A DNA stretch of 64,000 bases from positions 175,642-239,641 of the forward strand of contig NZ_JAHKRM010000015.1 in assembly GCF_019396345.1 (NCBI RefSeq). The letters run 5' to 3'. Source of the stretch: Nonomuraea guangzhouensis (lineage in GTDB: Bacteria; Actinomycetota; Actinomycetes; Streptosporangiales; Streptosporangiaceae). Under the pieces are notes generated by a model. It ran no database searches and was not told the DNA's origin. It saw only the letters and a list, made by a program, of their open reading frames with translations. Every line of letters starts with the position of its first letter. Positions within the stretch are counted from its first letter, which is position 1. A program made the translations under genes and the position numbers. Shown here piece after piece: positions 47,407 through 55,651 of the stretch.

Positions 47407-47754
47407 GGGACCTCAGCGCGTGACCCACGGACGGCTTCTGGGGTGAAAACGCGGCGAACGAACGTGGCGAGCAGACGAGGGCCCGGTTGCGGGGGACAAG
47501 TCCACCACCGGGTAGACCCGCGATCACGACCCTGGCCGCCGGGCTGACATCGCCGCGGTCCTGGGCCCCGGACGGCCCAATCGCCGGCCTGAGTCTCTCC
47601 ACTCCGGCCTGAGCGTCTCTACCCCGGCTGGCCGGGAGACGCCGCACTGGCCGGGAGACTCCGCGCTGAGCGGGAGACTCCGCACTGGCCGACACACCGC
47701 GCTGAGCGGCCGGCCACCCGTCGGGCGCGTCACCAACGTCACAGGACGGAACAA
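47407..47754. other. Non-coding gap holding repeat array
   Basis: Intergenic between converging genes. Apart from the 19/20-bp repeats at 47584-47704, I see no gene or clear hairpin. Confidence 0.5.
47584..47704. repeat. Two adjoining minisatellites (20 bp and 19 bp units)
   Basis: Two 20-bp units beginning CCGGCCTGAG (47584, 47604), then three 19-bp units of the type GCCGGGAGACTCCGCGCTG (47631, 47650, 47669) and a shortened fourth at 47688. GTCTCTCC in the first set is nearly complementary to GGGAGAC in the second, so the transcript could fold. Confidence 0.8.
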
Positions 47755-48348
47755 CTAGCTCAGGTACCGCACCAGCGCGACCTTCAGCTCCTCGATCAGC
47801 TGCGCCGCCCGGGTGGGTTCGGCCGTGGAGATCAGTGCCATGACGGCCGAGACCATCGCCACCGCCATCGCGGCCATGAGGCGCGCCCGCGCGGGATCCA
47901 GGTCCGGGGCGCGCCGCAGCAGCATGGCGGCCACCTGTTCGCCGACCGCCTCCTGAAGGCGGTCGGCCGCCCCGGCCAGCGTGTCGCCCGTCGCCGAGCC
48001 GTGCATCACGGCCCAGTAGGCGGGCGAGTGCGCCTTGAACGCCACGCTCTGGTCCACGACCTGCCCGACCAGCGTCTCCAGTGGCAGGTCCGGCGTGACG
48101 GCCGACAGCCGCTCGGTCCAGAACACCGCCCGTTCGTCGGTGTAGCGAGACACCAGCCCGTCGAGGATCTCCTCCTTGTTGCGGAAGAACTGATAGAGCG
48201 ACCCGGGTGACAGCCCGGCCTGGGCGGCGACCTGGTTCGTCGTCATGGCGGGGTAGCCGATCTCGGCGATCACCGCCTCGGCCGCGTCGAGGATCTCCGC
48301 CATGCGCTTGAGCCCGCGCGCCTGCCGGCGCACCGTGCGCTCAGCCAT
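47755..48348 (-). CDS. TetR-family repressor of the MMPL transporter
   Basis: 197 residues from ATG 48348. TetR helix-turn-helix ILDAAEAVIAEIGYPAMTTNQVAAQAGLSPGSLYQFFRNKEEILDGL (residues 18-65) and an all-helical ligand domain. Divergent from the MMPL gene, with a matching palindrome between them, so it very probably represses both. Ligand unknown; lipids or antibiotics are typical for such pairs. Confidence 0.9.
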   Translation of the reverse strand: MAERTVRRQARGLKRMAEILDAAEAVIAEIGYPAMTTNQVAAQAGLSPGSLYQFFRNKEEILDGLVSRYTDERAVFWTERLSAVTPDLPLETLVGQVVDQSVAFKAHSPAYWAVMHGSATGDTLAGAADRLQEAVGEQVAAMLLRRAPDLDPARARLMAAMAVAMVSAVMALISTAEPTRAAQLIEELKVALVRYLS

Positions 48349-48364
48349 GGCACACCGCGTTGAC

Positions 48365-48378
48365 AAATGCGAGCATTT
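48365..48378. promoter_or_regulatory. TetR-type operator between tetR and MMPL genes
   Basis: AAATGCGAGCATTT is an inverted repeat with a 2-bp centre, 17 bp upstream of the TetR start and 64 bp upstream of the MMPL start. It overlaps a TTGACA-like hexamer (48360-48365). Sites of the form AAATGC-N2-GCATTT are common for TetR proteins that guard MMPL genes. Confidence 0.7.
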
Positions 48379-48441
48379 ACTTGTATTTCTGATGGGCGGA
48401 CAAAACACGAGTAGTTTACCGAATTTCGTCGGGGAGAACGC

Positions 48442-50667
48442 ATGAAGACCGAAGTCATGGCACAGGCAGGGACGCGCGCGACCGGGCCGCCGCTCCGCAG
48501 GCTCGGGTTCCTCCTGGTACGGCGGCGCCGGCTGGTGCTGTCGCTGGCCCTCGTCGCGTTCGTGATCGCCGGAGCCCTGGCCGCGGGGGCGGTGCCGCGG
48601 CTGTCGCTGTCCAGGTTCGACGCGCCCGGCTCGGAGTCGGACCGGGCCCAGGCCGAGCTGGCCGAGCGGTTCCGCACCGGCAGCCCGGACCTGGTCTTCC
48701 TGCTGACCGCGAAGGCCGGCACCGTCGACGACCCGGCCAACGCGACCGCCGGGCAGGAGCTGACCGCCCGCGTAGCCCGCTCCGGCGGCGTGGCGGAGGC
48801 GGCGTCCTACTGGTCGCGCGGCAGGCCCGCGACGCTGCGCAGCGCGGACGGCAGGCAGGCGCTGATCGTGGTCCGCGTGCCCGGCGACGCCGACCACGTG
48901 CGGACACGGGTGCTTCCAGAGCTCGTGCCACGCATCACCGGCGAGGGCGAGCCGTTCGAGGTGCGGGCCGGGGATGAGTCGTTCGAGGTGGGGGCCGGGA
49001 ATGGGCCGTTCGAGGTGCGGGCCGGGGGCGGGGAGGAGGTGTTCCGGCAGGCCGTGCCGCTGGCCAGGCAGGACTTCGTCCGGGCCGAGCTGGTCATTTT
49101 CCCGCTGGCGTTCGTGCTGCTCTGGCTCTACCTGCGCCGTACGCTGGCCGCGCTGGTGCCGATCCTCGCCGGGGTGTTCGCGATGGTGATCGGGCTCGCG
49201 CTGCTGCGCGGCATCCTGATATTTGCGGATATATCGACGTTTGCCCTGAACCTCACCTTGGCGATGGGCCTGGGTCTGGGGATCGACTACTGCCTGTTCG
49301 TGATCTCGCGCTTCCGTGAAGAGGTACGGCGCGGCGCGGGCCGGGCCGAAGCCGTGGCGGGAGCCGTCGAGCACGCCGGTCGTACGGTGATCTTCAGCGG
49401 TCTCACCGTGGCGGCCTCGCTGGCCGTACTGTTCGCACTGCCCTTCGGCTTCCTGCGCTCGTTCGCCTACGCGGGCATCGCCGTGGTCGCCGGTGGCCTG
49501 GGCGTGGCGGTGCTGGTGCTGCCGGCCGTCCTGGCCTCGGCGGGCGGCGCGATGCTGCCGCGGCGGGAGCGGGCCGAGCGGCCGGGCGGGTTCTGGCACG
49601 GGCTGGCCACGCGAGTGATGCGCCGGCCGTTGATCTTCGGGGGCGTGGCCACGGTGCTGCTGCTCGTGCTGGCCTCGCCGTTCCTGAGCCTGCGGTTCGG
49701 CGCCGCCGACGACCGGATCCTGCCGGCCGAGGCGCCCGCGCGGCAGGTGCAGGAGATGATCCGCCAGGGCTTCCCCGCCGAGGAGACCGACGCGATCCAG
49801 ATCGTGTCCCGGGGGGCCGCCACGGACGTGACGGGCTACGCGGTGCGGCTGTCGAGGCTGCCCGGCGTCGCCCAGGTCGACTCCGCCGCCGGTTCCTTCG
49901 CGGGAGGGACGCGGACGGGCGACGGCGATCCGGCCCGGTTCGCCGGGGGAGCGGGCACCTGGCTGTCGGTGGTGCCGTCGGCCGCGTCGCTGTCCGGCGA
50001 TCCGGTGGAGTTGGTGACGGCCGTACGGGCGGTCGACGCGCCGTTCGAGGTGCTGGTCGGCGGCTATCCGGCCGAGCTGGCCGACTACCGCGCCTCGGTG
50101 GTCGACCGGCTGCCGCTGGTGATCGCGCTGATGCTGGGCGTGACGTACGCGCTACTGCTGTTCATGACACGCAGCCTGATCCTGCCGCTCAAGGCGACCG
50201 TACTGAACGTGCTCAGCCTGGGCGTCATGTTCGGGGCGATCGTCTGGATCTTTCAGCAGGGCCACCTGTCGGGCCTGCTCGGCTTCACCCCGACGGGCAC
50301 GCTCGACGCGAGCATCCCCGTCCTCATGCTCTGCGTCGCCTACGGGCTGTCGATGGACTACGAGGTGTTCCTGCTGTCGCGGATCAAGGAGGAGTACGAC
50401 CGGACGGGCGACACGAACGAGGCGGTGGCCGCCGGGCTGCGGCGCGGGGCGCCGCTGATCACGGCGGCGGGCGGCATCCTGGCGCTGTCGTTCGCCGCCT
50501 ACGCCACCGCGCAGGTCGCGTTCGTCCAGATGCTCGGGGTCGGCATGGCCGTCGCCGTGCTCGTCGACGCCACCGTGATCAGGGCCGTGCTGGTGCCCAG
50601 CCTGATGCGCCTGGCCGGGCCGCTCAACTGGTGGCCTAGAGGTCGCGGCTCCACTCCTGCTCGGTGA
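48442..50667 (+). CDS. MMPL/RND-family membrane transporter
   Basis: 741 residues from ATG 48442 with GGGGAGA 5 nt upstream. Twelve transmembrane helices in two RND halves: TM1 at about 30-50, a large outside loop, TM2-6 (about 210-375) with GLGLGIDYCLFVISRFREE, then TM7, a second loop and TM8-12 with YGLSMDYEVFLLSRIKEEY. The conserved Asp-Tyr pairs in the core helices provide the proton path. It exports lipids or other hydrophobic compounds. The first outside loop has a local repeat (EPFEVRAG, ESFEVGAG, GPFEVRAG; DNA 48952-49029). The end overlaps the convergent gene by 32 bp. Confidence 0.92.
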   Translation: MKTEVMAQAGTRATGPPLRRLGFLLVRRRRLVLSLALVAFVIAGALAAGAVPRLSLSRFDAPGSESDRAQAELAERFRTGSPDLVFLLTAKAGTVDDPANATAGQELTARVARSGGVAEAASYWSRGRPATLRSADGRQALIVVRVPGDADHVRTRVLPELVPRITGEGEPFEVRAGDESFEVGAGNGPFEVRAGGGEEVFRQAVPLARQDFVRAELVIFPLAFVLLWLYLRRTLAALVPILAGVFAMVIGLALLRGILIFADISTFALNLTLAMGLGLGIDYCLFVISRFREEVRRGAGRAEAVAGAVEHAGRTVIFSGLTVAASLAVLFALPFGFLRSFAYAGIAVVAGGLGVAVLVLPAVLASAGGAMLPRRERAERPGGFWHGLATRVMRRPLIFGGVATVLLLVLASPFLSLRFGAADDRILPAEAPARQVQEMIRQGFPAEETDAIQIVSRGAATDVTGYAVRLSRLPGVAQVDSAAGSFAGGTRTGDGDPARFAGGAGTWLSVVPSAASLSGDPVELVTAVRAVDAPFEVLVGGYPAELADYRASVVDRLPLVIALMLGVTYALLLFMTRSLILPLKATVLNVLSLGVMFGAIVWIFQQGHLSGLLGFTPTGTLDASIPVLMLCVAYGLSMDYEVFLLSRIKEEYDRTGDTNEAVAAGLRRGAPLITAAGGILALSFAAYATAQVAFVQMLGVGMAVAVLVDATVIRAVLVPSLMRLAGPLNWWPRGRGSTPAR

Positions 50668-51547
50668 GCTCGATCCCGTTCTCCGTCTCCATGTGCTCCG
50701 ACTCCAGCTCGAACCCGGCGGCCTGGTAGATGCGCCGCGCGCTGGCCAGGCAGTCGCGGGTCATCAGCGTGATCCGCTTGTAGCCCTCGGCCTTGGCGTG
50801 GCGCAGGCACTCGCCGACGAGCCGGCCGCCCAGGCCCAGCCCGCGGGCCGACGGCTCGACCAGCAGCAGCCGGAGCCGCGCGGTCGTGTCGTCCTCGCGG
50901 ACGCAGAACACGCACCCGGCGGGCTCCCCGCCCACCTCGGCGATCCAGCCCATGTCGCGCGCCGGGTCGTACTCGCCGATGATCCTGGCGACCAGCCGCT
51001 CGAAGTCCATGCCCCAGCCGTACTCCTTGCTGTAGAGGACGCCGTGCCGGTAGACGACCCAGCTCAGGTCGCCGGTCCGCAGGGGCCTGATCACGTACGG
51101 CTCGCGTTCGCCGGTGCCCTCCAGCAGCGTCCTGATCGTGGCCATGCCGGCGATCAGGCGTTCCTGTCCCTGCTCCGGCAGCGAGGTCAGCAGCCGCTCG
51201 GCCTCCTCGTCCGAGCGCACGTTCAGCCGCCCGTACGACTCGGCGCCCGCCGCGCTGAGCCGGACCAGCTGCTTGCGGGCGTCGGTGGCCGAGCGTTCCC
51301 TGGAGATCAGCCCATCGCCCTCGAGACGGGTCAGGATCCTGCTCAGGTAGCCCGCGTCGAGGCCGAGCAGGGCACGCAGCTCACCCGTCTCCAGCCGGCC
51401 CGCGTGCCCGAGCTCGAACAGCACCCGGCACTCGGTCAGCGAGTACGGCGAGTCGAGCATTCCGGCCTGCAGGACGCCGATGACCTTCGTATAGAAGCGA
51501 TTGAAGGCCCTGACCTCAGCAACCCTTGCCTTTGTCAACGAACTCAT
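50636..51547 (-). CDS. MarR regulator fused to GNAT acetyltransferase
   Basis: 303 residues from ATG 51547. The N-terminal MarR winged helix (about 1-145) has DSPYSLTECRVLFELGHAGRLETGELRALLGLDAGYLSRILTRLE and RSATDARKQLVRLS. The C-terminal GNAT domain (about 152-300) has the acetyl-CoA motif VEPSARGLGLGGRLVGECL and the C-terminal YKRITLMTRDCLASARRIYQAAGFELES. This HTH-GNAT fusion is a known but little-studied bacterial type. The start is uncertain because no ribosome site is visible. Divergent from the lactonase gene with under 25 bp between starts. Confidence 0.88.
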   Translation of the reverse strand: MSSLTKARVAEVRAFNRFYTKVIGVLQAGMLDSPYSLTECRVLFELGHAGRLETGELRALLGLDAGYLSRILTRLEGDGLISRERSATDARKQLVRLSAAGAESYGRLNVRSDEEAERLLTSLPEQGQERLIAGMATIRTLLEGTGEREPYVIRPLRTGDLSWVVYRHGVLYSKEYGWGMDFERLVARIIGEYDPARDMGWIAEVGGEPAGCVFCVREDDTTARLRLLLVEPSARGLGLGGRLVGECLRHAKAEGYKRITLMTRDCLASARRIYQAAGFELESEHMETENGIELTEQEWSRDL

Positions 51548-51569
51548 TGCCGCAGTCAACCATGAGAAG

Positions 51570-52487
51570 ATGCCTCCTGTGAAGCACCTGTATATAGGCG
51601 GATATGGGCCTGGCATCGTCACCCCCGGCGGAGAGCTGACCCGCCTCACCTCGTCCTCGTTCCTGGCAGCGCACCCGAAGCTGCCGGTGCTGTACGCAGT
51701 GGGCGAGCTGGCCCAGGGTTGGCTGACGGCGTTCAGCGTGGAAGAGGGCGGCGCGCTCCTCCCGCTGGACGAGCGGCCCAGCATGGGCGACAGCCCCTGC
51801 CACGTGGCCGTCGATCCGGAGGGCACGCTGCTCGCCGTCGCCAACTACGGCGACGGCGTGGTGAGCCTGCATCACCTCGACTCCCGCGGCGCGTTCGAGG
51901 GACGCCCGATCGTGCTGAGCAACGAGGGCTCCGGACCGCACCCCGAGCGCCAGCAGGGCCCGCACGCCCACCAGACGGTCTTCCACGACGGCCTGCTGTA
52001 CGTCTCCGACCTGGGCACCGACCAGATCCGCCGCTACCGGCCCGACGGCGAGGCGCTGGAGCCGCTGCGCCTGACCCCGGGCACCGGGCCGCGCCACATG
52101 GTCTTCTCCGGCTCGCGCCTGTACGTCGTGGGCGAGCTCGACGGCATCGTCACGCTCATCGACGGCGAGAAGTCGGCGGGCACCCTCGCCTCACGGGCCG
52201 AGGGCGTCAACCACCCCTCCCACCTCGATCTCGACGGGGACTTCCTGTACGTGGCCAACCGCGGCCCCGACACGATCACCGTGCTGCGGGCCGAAGACCT
52301 GTCGCTGGTGGCCGAGGTGCCGTCGGGCGGCGAGTGGCCCCGGCACTTCGCCATCGACGGCGACCGCCTGTACGTGGCCAACCAGCACTCGGGAGTGGTC
52401 ACCGAGTTCGCGCTGAAGGACGGCGTGCCCGAGCCCACGGGGCAGGTGCTGGAGGTCGACAGCCCTTCTTGCGTACTGCCGGCGTAA
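51570..52487 (+). CDS. Lactonase-family beta-propeller (YbhE-type 6-phosphogluconolactonase-like)
   Basis: 305 residues from ATG 51570; GTG 51579 is a near-equal alternative. Seven-blade propeller repeats with HVAVDPEGTLLAVANYGDGVVSLHHLD, the conserved GPHPERQQGPHAHQTVF (the His-rich active region of the family) and WPRHFAIDGDRLYVANQHSG. Members hydrolyse 6-phosphogluconolactone or carboxy-cis,cis-muconate lactone. With no pentose-phosphate genes adjacent, the substrate is open. Cytoplasmic. Confidence 0.85.
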   Translation: MPPVKHLYIGGYGPGIVTPGGELTRLTSSSFLAAHPKLPVLYAVGELAQGWLTAFSVEEGGALLPLDERPSMGDSPCHVAVDPEGTLLAVANYGDGVVSLHHLDSRGAFEGRPIVLSNEGSGPHPERQQGPHAHQTVFHDGLLYVSDLGTDQIRRYRPDGEALEPLRLTPGTGPRHMVFSGSRLYVVGELDGIVTLIDGEKSAGTLASRAEGVNHPSHLDLDGDFLYVANRGPDTITVLRAEDLSLVAEVPSGGEWPRHFAIDGDRLYVANQHSGVVTEFALKDGVPEPTGQVLEVDSPSCVLPA

Positions 52488-52541
52488 GGACTTCGCCAAG
52501 TCGCGGGCCCGGCGGGCGGCCGGTCGTGACCGTGGTGCGCT

Positions 52542-53888
52542 GTGCGAAAGTCCCTCGTCGTCCTGTTCCTGCTGGCGACCGCGTGCGGCGGAGTCCCCGC
52601 CGCCCCGGTTCGCCCGTCACCTTCGGTCACGGCTCCGCGAGTCACCCCGCCCGCTGACCCGCCCGCCGCCCGGCCGGCTCGCTGGCGCATCACCGAGCGC
52701 GGCGCGGAGCACGAGATCGAGGGATACGCCGATCGCGTCAGCGTGCTGCCCGGCGAGCGGTTCCGGATGCGCGTCTCCACGACCGCGCCGCACTTCACCG
52801 CGTACGCCTTCCGCATGGGCGCCCGCCCGGCCGAGGTGTGGCGCTCCGGCCGTCTCCCAGGGGTTCGCCAGGCGCCGCCCCAGACGGTGGAGGGCATGGT
52901 CACGGCCGCCCACTGGAAGCCCTCGCTCACCGTCGACACCACCGGCTGGCGGGAGGGCGCCTACCTGGTACGCCTCGACGCCTCCACCGGCGGCCAGCGC
53001 TACGTCCCGATCACCGTGCGCTCGGCCTCGACGACGGGCCGGGTGGTGCTGGTCAACGCGGTGACCACCTGGCAGGCGTACAACCTGTGGGGCGGCCGCA
53101 GCCTCTACCAGGGCCCGGGCGGCTTCGACGGACGCTCGCGCAAGGTGACCTTCGACCGGCCCTACGACACCTCCGGCGCGCGGCTCTTCCTCGACTTCGA
53201 GCGGTCCGCGATCGCGCTGGCCGAGCGGAGCGGGGTGCCGCTGGCCTACCTGACCAGCCTGGACCTGCGGCCCGGCGTGCTCGACGGGGCCAGGGCCGTG
53301 GTGTCCCTGGGGCATGACGAGTACTGGTCGCCCGGCATGCGCGCCGCCGTCACCCGCGCCCGCGACGCCGGCACGAACCTGGCCTTCCTCGGTGCCAACG
53401 CCGTCTACTGGCGGATCGGGTTGTACGGCCGGATGATCATGTGCGACAAGGAGACCCAGTGCCCGCTCTGGCGCGCGTCAACGCCGGAGAGCGAGCTGGT
53501 GGGGCAGCAGTACGACTGCTTCCCCGCCGAAGCGACCTACGTGGTGAGCAGGCCCGGCCACTGGATCTTCGAGGGGACCCGGGGCAGGCGCTTCCCCGGC
53601 CTGGCGGGCGTCGAGACGGACAAGGTGTCCACCGATTCGCCGCGGAACGTCAAGGTCCTGGCCCATTCGCCGGTCGACTGCGGCGGCCGGGCGACGAGCT
53701 CCGACAGCACCTACTACACGGCCCCGGGAGGGGCCGGGGTGTTCGCCTCGGGCACGATGCGCTGGGTGTGCGGGATGCGGGGAAGGCGGTGCGGCCACGG
53801 GGTGACCAAGGCCGCCGCCCCCTTCACCCGCCACGCGACGCGCAACATCCTGACCAGGTTCGCCCAGGGTCCGGCGGGGGCACCTTAG
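52542..53888 (+). CDS. Lipoprotein with N,N-dimethylformamidase-like C-terminal domain
   Basis: 448 residues from GTG 52542. Lipoprotein signal KSLVVLFLLATAC with the lipobox ATAC. The C-terminal part contains TTWQAYNLWGGRSLYQ, FDRPYDTSG, SLGHDEYWSPGMRAAV and FLGANAVYWRI, a set found in the large subunit of dimethylformamidase and its many uncharacterised relatives. Cys pairs near the C-terminus suggest disulfides. Enzymatic activity is not established for the exported relatives. No ribosome site is visible at the GTG, so the start rests on the signal peptide. Overlaps the convergent Clp-N gene by 4 bp. Confidence 0.75.
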   Translation: MRKSLVVLFLLATACGGVPAAPVRPSPSVTAPRVTPPADPPAARPARWRITERGAEHEIEGYADRVSVLPGERFRMRVSTTAPHFTAYAFRMGARPAEVWRSGRLPGVRQAPPQTVEGMVTAAHWKPSLTVDTTGWREGAYLVRLDASTGGQRYVPITVRSASTTGRVVLVNAVTTWQAYNLWGGRSLYQGPGGFDGRSRKVTFDRPYDTSGARLFLDFERSAIALAERSGVPLAYLTSLDLRPGVLDGARAVVSLGHDEYWSPGMRAAVTRARDAGTNLAFLGANAVYWRIGLYGRMIMCDKETQCPLWRASTPESELVGQQYDCFPAEATYVVSRPGHWIFEGTRGRRFPGLAGVETDKVSTDSPRNVKVLAHSPVDCGGRATSSDSTYYTAPGGAGVFASGTMRWVCGMRGRRCGHGVTKAAAPFTRHATRNILTRFAQGPAGAP

Positions 53889-54619
53889 GACTTCTTGTCG
53901 CGCCCGAGGAGGAGCTCGGCGAGCATCCGCTTGATCTCGGCCTCGGCGGCCTCCTTGGTCACGCCGAGCCCGTCGAGCGCGATCGCGGCCGTCCCCTCGC
54001 CGAGCGACAGCACGCCGAGCAGCATGTGCTCGGTGCCGATGTAGTTGTGGCCGAGCCGCAGCGCCTCGCGCAGCGTCAGCTCCAGGGCCTTCTTGCTCTG
54101 CGGGGCGAAGGGCGGCTTGTCGGGCGCGTTCTCGCTCGCCGGGGGGAGCAGGGCCTTCATGACCTCCTCGACCCGCTCCAGCGGCGCGCCGAGCGTCACC
54201 ATGGTCTTGGCCGCCAGCGCGTCCGGCTCGCGCAGCAGCCCGAGGACGAGGTGCTCGGGCTCGATGTGGTCGCTGCCCGAGCTCTGGGCCGCCTTCTCGG
54301 ACTCCACGATGACGTTGCGGGCTTTGCTGGTGTAGCGGTCATAGGCGCGGGCGATGATGTCTTCGGCCATACCTCCCTCCTTGGCCACGAACCGTTTCTG
54401 GGCGGCCTGCTTGGTCACGCCCATGCTGCGGCCGATCTCGGTCCAGGAGGCGCCGGAGTGCCGGGCCCGGTCGACGAAGTGGCCGATGAGGTGGTCGGCC
54501 ACCTCGCCGAGGTGCTCGCCCAGCGTCACGGCGTCGGAGAGCTGGCCCAGGGGGTCGTCGTCGGGGTGACGGCGCTTGATCGCGTTGATGAGGTCGTCGA
54601 GACGTACGGTCTGATCCAT
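53885..54619 (-). CDS. Clp N-domain protein with helix-turn-helix
   Basis: 244 residues. The N-terminal segment (1-85) includes GHFVDRARHSGASWTEIGRSMGVTKQAAQKRFVAKEG, a sigma-70-region-4-like helix-turn-helix. Residues 88-235 contain two Clp N (R) repeats: AYDRYTSKARNVIVESEKAAQSSGSDHIEPEHLVLGLL and LELTLREALRLGHNYIGTEHMLLGVL. There is no ATPase domain, so it cannot unfold substrates. It may bind DNA at the twin palindromes before its own gene and adjust Clp adaptors or repressors. Its mRNA appears leaderless. Confidence 0.85.
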   Translation of the reverse strand: MDQTVRLDDLINAIKRRHPDDDPLGQLSDAVTLGEHLGEVADHLIGHFVDRARHSGASWTEIGRSMGVTKQAAQKRFVAKEGGMAEDIIARAYDRYTSKARNVIVESEKAAQSSGSDHIEPEHLVLGLLREPDALAAKTMVTLGAPLERVEEVMKALLPPASENAPDKPPFAPQSKKALELTLREALRLGHNYIGTEHMLLGVLSLGEGTAAIALDGLGVTKEAAEAEIKRMLAELLLGRDKKS

Positions 54620-54621
54620 GG

Positions 54622-54666
54622 GTCAACCATAGGTTGACGATTCTGGATCGTCAACCCTGGGTTGAC
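54622..54666 (-). promoter_or_regulatory. Promoter built inside two GTCAACC-N3-GGTTGAC-type palindromes
   Basis: Palindromes GTCAACCATAGGTTGAC (54622-54638) and GTCAACCCTGGGTTGAC (54650-54666), centres 28 bp apart. On the minus strand, TTGACG in the distal palindrome and TATGGT in the proximal one are 17 bp apart, and TATGGT is 6 nt from the ATG at 54619. Occupied sites would therefore cover the -35, the -10 and the start. Confidence 0.8.
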
Positions 54667-54676
54667 GCTACGGATC

Positions 54677-55621
54677 TCAGTAGTCGAGCACTCCGCTGAA
54701 GACATCGATTTCGTCATCGACGCTGAACTCGCTCGGCGGCTGCACGAAGGTGTCGAGCACCCGCATGCCGTCGTTCGCCCTGCGCCAGCGCCAAACGAGG
54801 TCGTGTCCGGAATGGGCCCTGGTCAGAATGTCGAGGTGGTTCGCCCGGTCCCAGAGCAGCGCGTTGCCGTCTTCGCCGGCGGGAAGCTTGATGGGGGAGC
54901 TGACCGGTCCGCCGGCCAGGTCCAGGAATCGGATGGAGTCGGGTTCCTTGCCGAAAGGGTCCGAGTCGATGTAGGCGATCGTCGTCCCGTTCGTATGAAG
55001 CGCGGGGAAGAACGCGGCTCGTGGCCCAGTCCGTACCACGCTCCAGGTCTCGGTCGAATAGACGACGGACGTGCCATCCCGCTGCCGGACGAGGAGATGT
55101 TCGTTGTCCGGGCTGAAGCTCATCGGGTACTGCCCCGCGGGCAGGGTGTACGCCTGCGCGGTGACGGAGTTCAGCACCTGGTGGAGTTCGCCGCGCCTGG
55201 TCACGACGAACTGAGCGGCAGGAGACAGGCCTATCCGGAACCGGTTCGTGAGTGACCATTTCACTCCGGGCACGACGCGCACTTTGCCCGTGGTGACGTC
55301 GCGGATGACCAGCGCATCGTCCTTCAAGCGGAAATAGGCCGCCTGACTGCCATGTGGTGACAGGGCGAACGGGGCAAGGCCGGGGCGCTTGGACCCAGGG
55401 TCGACGTACAACCTCGCGTCGGTCAGGCGGACCACCCTGCCGCTTCTCAGCCGCAGCCGCCAGGGCGCGCACAGGTGCTGCACGCCGAACCCCTTGCCGG
55501 GGCAACTGCCGTCGGCATAGCGGACGAGGTCCTTCGCCGCCGTCGCCTCCACCGGAGCTCCGGTGCCGACCGACAGCACGGCCGCCAGGAGAAGAGTGCC
55601 TGATCGCCGTGTCAGTCGCAC
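54677..55621 (-). CDS. Secreted WD40/beta-propeller-like protein
   Basis: 314 residues from GTG 55621. Signal peptide RLTRRSGTLLLAAVLSVGTGA to about EATA. Two Cys near the N-terminus (GSCPGKGFGVQHLCAPW) could pair. Propeller-like strands such as PFALSPHGSQAAYFRLKDDALVIRD and YPMSFSPDNEHLLVRQRDGTSVVYS suggest TolB/WD40-type blades. No catalytic motif recognised. Stands upstream of the Clp-N gene region but on its own. Confidence 0.7.
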   Translation of the reverse strand: MRLTRRSGTLLLAAVLSVGTGAPVEATAAKDLVRYADGSCPGKGFGVQHLCAPWRLRLRSGRVVRLTDARLYVDPGSKRPGLAPFALSPHGSQAAYFRLKDDALVIRDVTTGKVRVVPGVKWSLTNRFRIGLSPAAQFVVTRRGELHQVLNSVTAQAYTLPAGQYPMSFSPDNEHLLVRQRDGTSVVYSTETWSVVRTGPRAAFFPALHTNGTTIAYIDSDPFGKEPDSIRFLDLAGGPVSSPIKLPAGEDGNALLWDRANHLDILTRAHSGHDLVWRWRRANDGMRVLDTFVQPPSEFSVDDEIDVFSGVLDY

Positions 55622-55651
55622 AGCAGCTCCTTGATCGTCTGAGGGTGACGG

